From positions 2,046,001-2,110,000 of the forward strand of contig NC_052045.1 of NCBI RefSeq assembly GCF_015832195.1: a stretch of DNA of 64,000 bases. The letters run 5' to 3'. Positions 48,332 to 60,368 of the stretch are shown here, in pieces. The position numbers and the translations under genes are program-made. The stretch comes from Motacilla alba alba (taxonomy: Eukaryota; Chordata; Aves; Passeriformes; Motacillidae). How positions within the stretch are numbered: position 1 is the stretch's first letter; every line of letters begins with the position of its first letter. Under the pieces are notes generated by a model, which ran no database searches, was not told the origin of the DNA, and was given only the letters and a program-made list of their open reading frames with translations.

Positions 48332-51300
48332 GTGAGTCAGCTCAACCTGCACAGAAAGGTGGAATTTTATTGGATTTTACACTGAGCTACAGCCTAAATA
48401 CAAAACTCATGGCTTAGAAAAAGAGATGTGTATTTACAGGGCAGAATGGGGACTGGTATATATACAGACTTCTTTTTTTTCCCCATTATTTTATTTTTTA
48501 AAGATTTTTGCATTTGATGATGAATGACACACTCATTGCCAGAAGTTTGCCATGTTCCTGGCTGATTTTCCAGGTGCTGAAGACTTCAGAACTGAAAGCA
48601 CATCAGGTTACAGACCCTTTGTATAAATCAATTCTTATAAAAGTGTTTCAGAAATCTACTTTCCTGTAGATTCAAAATTAATTAACACCTTCCAATTAAT
48701 TAAATTTCTGAAAATATGGTGAGGTGGGCAAATTGTGCTGTGCTGTGTTATCTGAAGGCTAAGTGATTTAACTGTTAAGTCTCCTGTGAAAGAGAAAACT
48801 GAAAAGAAGAAAAAGCAGGAAAGTTATATCCCAATTTTCTACAGAAACTTTTTTTTTTAATTAGTTGCTTCTTGGTTCTTATGGTCCCTGAAGCATTACA
48901 GTGGTTGGGATTTCAAGAGAAGTAAACAATAATTTTATTCTGTGCTAGGTTCCTCTTTTTTGTCGGGATTGTTAGTAAACAATGTGGATACAGATCAGAT
49001 TTAGCACATTTCCAGCTCCTTCCTCGTGAGATGGGTCTGGGATTTTGGGAAGGGAATGAGCACCAGATGGTGTTCATTAGTGTCCACTCAGATAATAGCA
49101 GAGCCACTCACTGCCAGTGGGCCTTGAGACATGAAATAATAAATCTTCCTTGTTACTGTGTAATTAACTGTTAGGATGTTAGCTGAGGTCTCGGTGGATG
49201 CTTTACATGGGATTTAGAATAAGGGTAATGGAGTTTGGATGTTTTCTCCCAGTTCCTGCATGAAATCTTGACTAGTGGATGGCTGAAGTGAAGATTTGAG
49301 GCACCTTAAATGGAGAGGATTAAATAAATTCATTACCCTGCACTGTGCCATTGGTGTTTGGGGATACTTTCCCTGCAGTTGGGATGGCCTTGAACCCTCA
49401 TGTGAGGGAATTTATCAGCGAGGGCTTCTTCAGCACAGCTCCTCTGTATCACTGCAAGGTTTAATATCTCATTTTTCCAATAATAGGTCACTTTGTTCCC
49501 ACACATGTTAACCACAAAGTTCATTTTCTCCTTTCTGGTTGCGTTAGAGACACGAGGCAAACTTCCCAACAAATGGAACTGACTAATGTTCAAAATCTGG
49601 TGTGAGGGAGTTGAATTTTCATAGCTTAATTAGTGTCAGCAGGTTGCCAATTAATTAATGGAATTCTTTTGTGCTATCTCCAGCTGTATTTAATTAGACT
49701 GGTTGTAGAGGAAAGAAGGCTACTGTATGAATTCAGGAGGTGATGAAGCTTTCTTCGGAAATTGTGCTTTACACCTTGTTAAAGGCGTTTGGTTTCCTTT
49801 CAAATTCTGAATTCTTCACATTCTGCAAATGAGGACACTCTGTTCTGTCAGCAAGTAAGTGGTTAGTGAGGTTATTAGCTTTATGATATGACATGGAAGC
49901 ATTTCTGGATTGCAGTGTTTCAGGCAAACCGTTGAAGTTCATGAGGAAAAAAAAACCAAAAAAAAAAACCAACAGTGTGATTAATTAAAATGTATTTGTT
50001 AAGATCCAAGCTAGTTGCTGGTATAATCCAAACTAAAGATATGACATTTTAGAAGAGGTCTGTATTAAATTACAGCAAGGAAGACCAGATCATTCTCCTT
50101 TGTTTTTTTTTTTTTTGGTTTTTTTTTTTGTTAATTTAAAAGACTTAAAAGAATATAATCTAAAAGTAACAGGCTATGAGTTAAAGTGCTGCACAAGTCA
50201 AAACTTGTTAGAAACATAGAATATCTATATTGTTGGATTTATGGTAGCATAATTTGTATCTTAGGATAAAATGAACTTGTAATATCTCTCCATAGTTCAT
50301 AGCTGGCTTTCCAGTTACCCCCAGCATACCCATATTAAATACAGTGATTATTATCAATTTTGTTTAAAATGGAAAATGTATTTTAAAAACCCAACGATTA
50401 AAAACTACAGCAACAAACAGAACCAGAAACAAAATTACAGAAAATTAACTAACCAACCAAAAAATGCCAGAAGAAAATGAAATGTAAGAACTATTTCTGT
50501 TTGGTAATAAATTAACAATTTTTATCACAGACATCTTTCTTTTTAAATTTTCTAACAAATTTAACCACCAATTCTCTGCATTTTTCTCTTTCATACCTAA
50601 GCACCCTTTATGGCTATTCCGGTTCACCATAAATGGAAGGGCCCACCCTGGCTTTAATAACAAATGAGGAAGATTTTGGCATTTCAGTGGACAAAACATT
50701 TCAAACATTAGCAAAAGGCATCATTTGGTGCAAATTTAGTCCTTGGGAGCCATTTCCAAACACAAGAGTACTGAACTCCATTCTTGTATTGAAAAGTGAT
50801 AAATCAAATAGGTGTGAGAAAAAATACACCCCTGTGTTTACAGAAAATTAAATTTAAGGTGTAGCTTTATTTCCTTTCCCAGATTAACTGTGCGTCACCA
50901 CCCTCTGAACTGTGAGCTGGGGCTGGGATATTTATCCAGAGGCAAACCTGAGCCCATCGTTTGACAATCACAGTATAAACAGCCCAGAGCAGGGTTCAGA
51001 TATCACATTAGGGGTCTGAGCACAAGTCTGCCTGTGCCTGCTCACACAGGCATGGAGAGATCCCAGATTAGAATGGGTTTGAATGGTTCTGCTGAGCTCT
51101 TTCACCTGGATTGAGGAAAAAGAGCCTTTCCATATTTATGTACCCATGATAATCTCTGCAGGATCGTGCCAAAACATTATTGTTTAAAGAGCATGTGCAC
51201 AGCTGGGAGCAGCTATTTACTTCCTGTGCATTTTGTGATGATCTTGTCAGCTCATCACTGAGTTCCTTGGGCATCTCCATCCAGGTGCACTCAAATTGCA

Positions 51301-54300
51301 GTCACTGCAAATTACATCCTTACCTTGGCAAAGCCTCCTTCCTCCTGTACCAGCACCAGAGCTCCAGCTAACTAGAAAATTCACTCCACTGATTTTTTAA
51401 TATTAAACAATACAAGCACTGAAGGTATTATTTATATCTCTTAGCAAGGGAGAGAGTAATGGAAGGAACAGCCTGCATGACTGAATCCAGTCTCCTACTG
51501 GAGCAGCCAGGCATGGGAGAGGGATTGTAAAATAAATTGATCAAGCTACATCTCAAAAGCAGTTAGGATCTGTATGTTGACTCTGCTGCTTCAGGATGCT
51601 GGGATGCTGCTCCAGAACAACACAGCCCGAGGAACTTGGATTTCACTTCAATTTGTTCATGTACTCATTGACCTTCATTTGTCTCACTGCATTCCAGAGG
51701 ATCATTGCATGCAGTGAGTCCCACATAGCTGATTCTCCCTTCAGAAATTCAATTTTTAGGCCTCTCTAATATCTCTGTCAAACTGTTTGCTCCCGTGTTG
51801 CGAGGTGTGATGAAGCCTTGTGGAAATGGCTGAACAGAAGGGTGTGTTGTAATTCCCCCTTTCATTCTTGTTCACTGCTACAAATGCTGTCAGAGTTCTC
51901 TCTCAAGAGTTAACACACAGAGCCCCTAAAACCCATTGCTTTCAATTAGGTGAGAAAATCATCACTTTTGGCCTCAATTCAAAAGCCACGTGTTTGTAAA
52001 GGAAACAAAACTTTCAGGTGCTGCTCCCCAGCATTCCTACAACTGGCATTATTTTCATTTGCAGACGTGCTGTGATCACAGGTAGGCTGATGCATCTCTG
52101 CTGACTGCGACCAAATTGATCTTGCTTAGGCCAGCATTTAATTTGGCTTTCTGCTGCAAAGGTCTAGGAACAGAGTGCTAATAATGTATCCACTAAATCT
52201 GTTCTTTATAGTTCAGTGGGGAGCCAGCTGACTATTTTATTGTGAGAAAGGCTTGTACTTAAAAGTCAAAGAGGCAGTGATAGCTTTTAGGCCTTCCATT
52301 TAAGCAAAACCCACCTCTTGGCATTTATTTGTTTTATGTTAGAACTTTATATACTCTAGAAATGAAGGCTTATTAATATATACAGGTTTGAGAGAGAGAG
52401 GTGGCTTATCTAAGTATGTATTTTGTTTTCATTTTAAAATAGAGTTGAATCTGAAAAGCTGTGTGGCTTTTTAGAAACCTCATTGATGTTTTTTCAGAAA
52501 GTTTTGGAGCAGAATTGCTCAGTGCTGGCTGTGCCTGACGCTGCCTTTATTGGAGTGACTATGAGGTTGTGTTTTCAGATCTCAGTAAAGATTATGGGGG
52601 TTGTTTTATCTTTATTACTGAGCAATGGAGTGCCATTTTAGTCCCTGTGTTTGGGAATCATGCAGAAAACTGCAGATTGGGGGGAGGCAAACTGGAGTTC
52701 TCTCTGTAAAACAAAGCTTTTTTTTTTTTTTTTTGCTTTTTTTTTTTTCCAAAATGAGGGAAGAGCAAAAAATCTGTGAAGGGTGAAAATCTGCACACGC
52801 TCCTATTGTGGAGAGCTGCTTGGATACAGGAGCATATTAAATGTCTTTGCAGATGGTCACTGCTTTGCTCTGCTATTTGCATGCTTTGCTTTGATTGTCC
52901 TGCCCACAGCAGTGAAATAAGAGTGAGTAAAGGTCTGAGGCTGAGCATTTCCCCATCAAAAGACCCAGCTGAATAATGCAGCTCTCAAAAGCAAAACAGG
53001 AGAGGGATTCACTTAAAGGGTTGTGGATCAGAAGGCTGGGGCTGTTTATTGTGATATTTGCAGATTATTTATTTCATTTGCAGTCCTGGCTGCTGTGGCA
53101 GGGGGTATAAAACCTGCTCATGAACTGAAAGTCCAGTGACTTCCCCTCACCACACTTGATCAGGACAGATGGCTCCATATTATCAGTCTATTGCCTGTTT
53201 TGGTCTCTGAATCAAACACAAATGTTGCTTTTTTAGCTTCTGTGAGATTAAGTGAGAGAATTCGGATTTTTCTTCTCAATAGGGATTTTATTTTTGTGAG
53301 TGGTTGTAACAGCAGTGCTGGGTGTCCTTATCATATCCTTCCTTATCATCCTGAACATTGTTATTTTAAAGTCATTATCAGCAATGAATGGCAACATATA
53401 CTAATATAAATTTGTACAAGTCATCAGTAGTATTCTTAAAGATATTTGATGAAATTTTGTCACTCACTCAAGTAAAAAAACCCAAACCACTAATAGGACT
53501 AAAGTTGTGTTTAATATACAAAACTGCAAATCCAATAACTTGCCTTTTAAAACTAAAAAAAAACAAACCACCAGCTATTCCCTTCACTGTTATGAAATTC
53601 TCAGAAGCTGCATTAAACTGCCATTTTATGTACATGGTTCTGACTTACAGCTTTTCCACAGGTGGCAGAATTTCAAGCCAATGGAAGCAAATGGTCCCTC
53701 TCTCTACAGTCTTTATCTATATTGGTGACACACATGTGATAAATTGGATTTTTTGTGCTAAACTGCTCTTTCCTCTGCATGTTCTGGGTGCATTCTGTGT
53801 GCAAAACTACAAATAATATATATTAAAAATTATCCAAGTGCTGCTAAATAACAACTTCTGATTTTTGTGCTTGATTATGAGTGGCTTCCTTCTTCCAAAA
53901 TATAAAATCTCCTTCCCAAATGTCACACAGACTGTTTGGTCTTTTAGCTCCAAACCTGTCACATTTCTATTTTCTTCTACCTGATGAGATTCAGCCTGCC
54001 AGATTTTGCAAATATGCTTAAACAAATGAAAAAGAAACCGTACAGAAAAGACTGCCTATTGAAGAAAGCAGCTCAGGAGAATCACACTTTAATCTGGCTG
54101 AAAGACCCACACGAGAGGCGTTTTACATTAGTGTTAAGGAACTAAACTGTCTCAAAATCCAGAAGGTTGCAGTTCTATCGTGTGCACTGAAATTTGGGTG
54201 GGGAAATGACAGTAAAAGTGCTTTCCTCTGTTTCTAAAATGCTGTTTGGCAAACACTGCTAGTCAGTGTAAAGCTGTTGAAATGCACTGTTCCATTTTTT

Positions 54301-54985
54301 TTTTTTTTTTGGTCTTTTTAGCCCAACTGGTTCACCAGGTTTCAGTTTCCTGCTCGGTTTGTCTCTGGAGGAGAAGTGGGGGATGAATTCCTGTGAATCC
54401 CTGCAGGGAGACCTGGACCAGAACGGTTTCTCTGGCTGTTCCAGGCTGCTCCTGCTCAGGTTGTTGCCCAAAATTTCATCTTTTTTATGGTCTCCCTGCT
54501 CCTCTGGGCTCCTCAGCATCCTACTCGTGTCCTCTCCGTGTTTTTCCTGCTCTTCATCCATCCTTCCTCACTGCTCCCATCCCCCGTGGAGATCAGCGTG
54601 TCAGGTGGCTCGTGGGGGTTTTTAATGGTCCCTTTTCAAGTGCAGGTGTTTGAGATGATAATTCTGCTCTTTCGGTGGCTCTGAATGGAGGCACGGTGCC
54701 TTTAGCAACTTTTGACTGGTTGCTGTGTGGTGAGATGGATGAATTGCTCCTGAGCTCCAGAAAACAGGTGCCTTTTATTTTTTTGGCATCTGGTCCTCCA
54801 GCTTGGAGCCAGAGTGCTGCAGCCTCATCTATCTGGGAAAAGGGGATATGTGGTGATGTAATAAATGAGGCAGTGCTCAGTCTAACCACGAGTTTGATGG
54901 GTTTTATGCAGATGAGCCCTATCCTGTGCTTCATGAGTCATTAATATCTCAGTTCTGAAGACCTGCTCATGTGACTTTATACAAA

Positions 54986-55011
54986 CATATATATATATAT
55001 ATATATATATA
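54986..55011. repeat. (AT)n microsatellite
   Basis: About thirteen AT units. Simple repeat, prone to length change and cruciform extrusion. Confidence 0.9.
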
Positions 55012-57898
55012 GTGTCTCAATCTTGTACAGAAGATAAAAAAGAAGAGGTTCTTACGATGTGGATAACTTGGGATCATCTGACGTGACCCAGATGGGTTCT
55101 TGTGCACAAACCCCACCTTGCCAGGCTGGAGTAAGGGGGTGAAACATTGAGGGGGCTGCACCTCTGGGAGCAGCTGCCTTTGGTTCCATTAATAAGCCCT
55201 TTCAACTTGCAAGACAAGTTGCAAAGGTTATCGAAAGAAAATGTTGGTGCTGATTTGTGGCTGCTGACTAAGTAGATTTCTATCTGTGTATCGGAGTTTC
55301 CATTAGTGTCAAATTTTTAGGTTTGAATTTTATAGCCTGAATAATTTGTCCCTGAGAATTGCAGTCGGTTCATTGTAACAAATAAAATCACAGGAAAATA
55401 ACTGCATTTTCACAGATCACAGATTATTCAATTGATGCTTTAACATAAAAATCTAGCGTTTAAGATGCATGTTATTACTGTCACTTTGGCTTTAGAGAAG
55501 ATTCTCAAAAAGTCCTTTCACTTTCAAACTGCCTAAGTGCTTTACACTACACAGAATAAGGTAAATCTAACTTTGAACTATTGAACAGCAGGACAAAACC
55601 TGCCCATTAATAGACCAAAGAAATGATCGGGAGAAAAATGGAGTAGCTGGGTTTAGAGAAACTTGTACTTTTTTCTTAATGAGCAGTTTAACTGCCAATT
55701 GATCGGTCATTCAGCATTACAGTAAATGGTCAATGAAATATATAATGATGCAAGACTGCTCTTTAACAAGACTAAATCTTGCAGCTATCAGGAATGCTTA
55801 AGGCAGAAAAATACAGACAGCAAATTTCTCTCAGTGCTTAATTTAAAAAAAAAAAAAAGTCCAAAAGGAGCAATAGCAGCCATTCAGGCAGGTAATCTAT
55901 GGTATTCCTCATTGTGGTGGTGGCACACTGGCTCATGACATTTCCATTTTGTGCTTTTGTCTTTTGATTGTTTATTTCATGCCAAAGGATTTTTTACTGT
56001 TGGATTTTAGTCAAAGCTGAGTGCTGAAGATCTTGAGCTCACAAATCTCTAGGGACTTGCTTACTCTCATACCTGGGAGCTTGAGGCAGCTATGCCAATG
56101 GGTGAAACTCAAAATGACTTGCAATATTAATTCCTACATTAACACTTAGGCTAAGACTGAAAGCGAGCAGAATATTTTTTTTAATATATAAATGAAAAAA
56201 AAATTAGTTGTCAGAAGGAAAACTTCGATGTTAATCAAGTAAAAATCAGAGCTCATTGCTCTCCTGTTTCTCAGCAAAACCACGCTGTCCAGCAGTCCTT
56301 TGACTGGTGACATTGGCCAGTGTGAATGAGAAATAATGGCAGAACAAACAGGGTTTTTTCTTTTCTTTGCCTGGGGTGCGAAATGCACTATTATGGTGGC
56401 TGTGAACGGGTTATCATTTACCTAATTTATGATGTGGGGAAACAGGCACCTCCCGGCAGAGCGGGGATGGGAAGGGTCTCCAAGAGCAGGGCTGGGGAAT
56501 GTTGGCCTCTCCAGGCTCGGGTGCTCTGGCACTGAATGGGCTCTTTGGAGCACATAAATTGATATTGATATTGATAAATATTTGGCTTTTAGGTTGTGAC
56601 CTCCCCTTCCCAGTGAGAAGGGAAACAGAAAGGCCCATCCTCAGCACACCTCTCAAGAGGCAGGGTGCAGGATGGGCACCACCTCCCTTTTTTGATGCCC
56701 AGGTTACAGAAGAAACCTTTTTTCCCTGATAACCAGCACTGAGTGAAAGTGCTCTTCTCCCCAGTGATCCCGGGAGGCCGAGAGAACCATAACTTGCATT
56801 TTGAGTGACTCAAAAGGCGAGTGGCTGACTCATCTTCCATTGACAGTTGTGATCTTCAGGAAGGTTTGGACTTCTGGGCACCATCTCCTTCTTTCTGGCT
56901 GTTGGAAGGGTGAGAGAAGTTCTGTCCCTCTGCAGTCTCACACGTGGGAGCTGTGCATGACCAGCCCAACTGGCTCTTACAGCAGGTGCAAATAATGGAT
57001 TCCATGTTCCAGTGCTCTGCAAAATGTACAGGGGAGTTTGGAAATTGCAGTATTAAACAAACTAATTATGATAGCATTAAAAACTCTTCTGCATGCACAG
57101 CTTTAATTAAATTTGATTTTGTAGCTCACCAAGCTGTCTCTGGGCTTTGTGAAGAGCAGTAGTTCTGGCATTGATTAAGACTGAATGTGATTAACATTAA
57201 TTATTGATTAAACTTCCCTATATCTTCACATAGTATCAAAGAGAGATTTATTGATGAACTCTGAAAGGTCTCACAACTGCAGTTATTATGCTGTAATTCC
57301 TTTTGGCTACACCTAAAGTGGGGCATTCACAAGTTATCTCTGTTCCTTGGGAAACTGAGAGTGAAGTCCACCTCAGCATTATCAGCTCAGGCCATTTAAA
57401 TATTCCTGAAATATCCATCTGTGTTGAAGCATAAAGTTGTGTTGTGGGGGACTTGGAATTTTTTTAGGGGTGAGAGAAGGAGGGAAATGAAGCAATGTAG
57501 ACACCAGGATCAGGAAACAAACCTGAGATACAGGAGAGGCAGTTCTGATTATATTCCTGGAGCAGAATTCCACAGCATTTCAGGCAGTCTTGTGGCTCTC
57601 TGTTAGTGATTGGCTTCAAATATATTCTTTTCATTTTTTAACACCTTGCTGGTGTTAGAAGAAAAAAAGCATTGGAAAATGCTTTGCCTTTGACAAATCA
57701 TCATATTGGAACAAAAAAAAAATCCACAATTTAAGATGAATGCATGAATAAATAATGCTCGAGTGAGAAAAATACTATAAAATTGATCTTCTGAACCTTT
57801 GGGAATTGGAATGATTGTTACATTGGATTGTTAATTATGGGAGTCTGTTGTAGAATTCTGTCTTCAAATAAATTTTCATCAATTGTAATTTTTTCAAG

Positions 57899-57970
57899 GG
57901 AAACGAAACAGCAATTTACGACCTTTTCAGATTAATTGATCTACCTATTTATCAACCATCCCCGTGCTTG
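57899..57970 (+). CDS. Candidate 72-nt coding exon, gene not recognised
   Basis: The acceptor TTGTAATTTTTTCAAG and the donor TGCTTG/gtaagc bracket exactly 24 codons in phase 0 at both ends: GNETAIYDLFRLIDLPIYQ then PSPCL. The frame is open in AT-rich DNA and joins in phase to the exon at 44104. The start holds a possible N-glycosylation sequon (NET), though a sequon alone does not show the protein is extracellular. No family is recognised. Confidence 0.52.
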
Positions 57971-59928
57971 GTAAGCATTCAAAGGACATCTTCTGAAGGG
58001 AACAGAGAACAATGGTTCTGTTAAAGAAAGGAGGATGCCACGGTGAGATAGAGAAGCTGCTTTAGAAGGGTGATTGCATGACCAGTGCACCTTCAGGCAC
58101 CGAGCTCCAGGTGGGAATTACAGACCCACCAAGAGGGGATGGATGATGTTGAGGCTCAAGGGGGAAGGAATCTCCCTTTGCTGCTGGCTACCCTGCTTAG
58201 ACAGTTTTGGAGTGGTGTTCATGACCTTCCCTATGCTTTCTGTAGGGAACTCATCACCCAGATTACTGAAATTCCAGAATAAACATGTTTTCCCAAGTGG
58301 GACTAAATAGAAACCTAAGAATTTTGGACTATTTTTCAAGTGTGTTAATTTTCCTGCTCTTTAAAAGGAAAAAAAAATGTCAAAGATTTTGAAGTGGCAT
58401 ATTTGTTTTTCCTTGTGAAAAATAAAGAAAGAAGGTAGCTCTAACTAACATTGTTTAAAGCAGGGTGATAAGCATTCTTCAATACCTAGAGAATGGAATG
58501 CATCTTTGGGAAGTGTATCAGCCCTGGCAAAACATAATGTACTTGCTAACACCATGGAAGGTCACCAGCACTCTGCTGTAACTGCTGAGTTGTGGTTTTA
58601 TTTTAATTGGGTTTTTCCCTCTGATCTGCATGAACAATTCACAGAACATGCCAGGGAACATGTGGCTTTGACTCTGAACCAGACTCCCCACCCAGCACAA
58701 TTAAAGTTTGCCTTAATCCCAGTGTAGGACACGGGGCTTTGTGACAGCTCGTGGACAGACACAGCTGGACACTTGACACTGAATACTTGCAGTCAGTTGT
58801 TCTGTGCTCGTGTTTAAGGTACACAGAGAAAAGCAGTGTAGGCCTGTGTGGTTTGGCCAGGTTGGGTCACTGAGTTCAGAACTGAGGCATGGAAAAGGTG
58901 AATTATTTGTCGATTTCATTTTCTCCACTTTCTTGCCTCTGTCCCATATGAAGTGATTGATGTGCAGAACTCACATAGAAGAAGAAAAATATTTGCCTTT
59001 ACTGTGGATTCATCTTTGGGAATGCGATAGCAGCCCCACACTCACTGCTGCATGCCCACCTCAACCCAGGCTGCAGTCAGCTCCTCCTCCTGCGTGTGCT
59101 TCATTTTTCTGTTGCATGATGAAATTTCTGTGTTGTGTGCTCCTGTTTTTCCGGGGCTTTTGATCATGTTGAGTTATTTCAGGAGGAGATGTTCAGCAGG
59201 GGTGTTGGAGGGTTTGTAGTAATGTTGTAGTAATATAGTAGTAGCATAAAAAGTGTATTTCTGAATCTGACTTTGTAACATCAAGGGCAAGATTCTTTGC
59301 ATGAAATCTCTAGACAATTACTTTATATTTCTATAACTGGTTTAAACTTTTATAAATGGAATTGCAAAAAAAAAAAAAAAAGTGGTTGGGCTTTTTTTTA
59401 TATATATTTTTTTTCTTAAATCTTCAGCAAGCTAGCAGTAAAGAACAATGCTTTACTTTCCAGCATTTCTGATTTTATTTTCCATGGCAGCACTGCAGCA
59501 TTAGCCATGCTTCTGCTGTTGAATCTAACTTATTTTTGAGCATTCTGTAGACTGCAGAAATAGTAATGATAGTAATTGCACCTATGTATGTATATATTAA
59601 AGGCTAAAAGTGAATTATTTTTCCTGGCACATTTTCCTGTACCTTTAAAACAAATTTTATGCTCTGGATTGAAGGTGTCTTAACAGGAAAGATGCAGTGA
59701 ACATTCATCACTTCTGCTTTTGGATTCTTTGTTTCCTGCAGCTTTCCCTTGTTAATGTGGGATGTAGATTTTGGTTCTCTATGTAATTAATGGATAAATG
59801 ATGTCAAGATGAGACTCTCTAAGGCAGGGTTTCTTAATAATAGAAATTTCTTAAATTATGTGGCTACAATTTATAAGTGGAGCTAGAAGTGCAGATGAGA
59901 ACACAGGAGATGAAGCATTCTTTGTTAG

Positions 59929-60025
59929 GGAATAGCTACAACTAATGAGATAACACTATCTGATGGCTTAAAGGATTACTGTGCTGATCTGTGTCCCTGT
60001 GAGACGGCTTTTTGTGTCTCCCAAG
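59929..60025 (+). CDS. Exon-like segment, phase-compatible with 57899
   Basis: The acceptor GAAGCATTCTTTGTTAG and the donor CCCAAG/gtaagc bracket 97 nt. Frame 1 is open from the first base (phase 0, matching the exit of 57899) and leaves one spare base. It reads GIATTNEITLSDGLKDYC then ADLCPCETAFCVSQ, with five cysteines in 32 residues, which would suggest an extracellular disulfide-rich segment if real. The acceptor's pyrimidine tract is short. No family is recognised. The cysteine-rich text may equally be chance translation. Confidence 0.28.
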
Positions 60026-60326
60026 GTAAGCAGGGATCTGATCTGGACACTTTGCAGGAATACCAGGAACAACACCTCGTTCAGGCTGGTTCTCAGTTAA
60101 AATGTGCAAAGAGCCGAAGCTGTGGCACTCTGGGCAGCTGGGAAAAGCAGGGGGTGAAATGTGTGTGCAGGGAAAGGTAATGCATCAGCTCGCTCCTGAG
60201 GAGCCTCTGTGGGCTTTGTGAGCAGTTCCATGAGCCCGCAGCTATTCCAGCAGGGAATACTGGCAGTCTGCAAACCCACCAGCACAGTGTGACAGATTTA
60301 AACAGAAATGTAAAGCTTTTCCTCCA

Positions 60327-60368
60327 AGAAAAAAAACCCAAAAAACCAAAAAAACCCCACCAAAAACC
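60327..60368. repeat. C/A-rich low-complexity tract
   Basis: A-runs broken by CCC, CC, CCCC and CC on the plus strand. The minus strand is G/T-rich, a weaker counterpart of the tract at 2180. Confidence 0.75.

Larger units (their letters stand above)
44173..57898. other. Candidate intron of about 13.7 kb
   Basis: Holds one phase-compatible exon-like segment (48209-48331), an AT microsatellite (54986-55011), many T-runs and short open frames. The minus-strand 126-codon frame at 45876-46256 resembles nothing known. The unique AT-rich stretch at 44376-44460 has the look of a conserved noncoding element but no diagnostic motif. Nothing else is supported. Confidence 0.5.

Noticed and set aside
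51323..51370. Minus-strand 48-nt segment ending at CCAAG/gtaagg
   Set aside because: The acceptor is weak (purine-interrupted) and no other minus-strand exon is in compatible position.
52066..52082. A 17-nt segment between CATTTGCAG and ACAG/gtaggc
   Set aside because: Not a multiple of three, the donor is poor and its length breaks the otherwise consistent phase chain.
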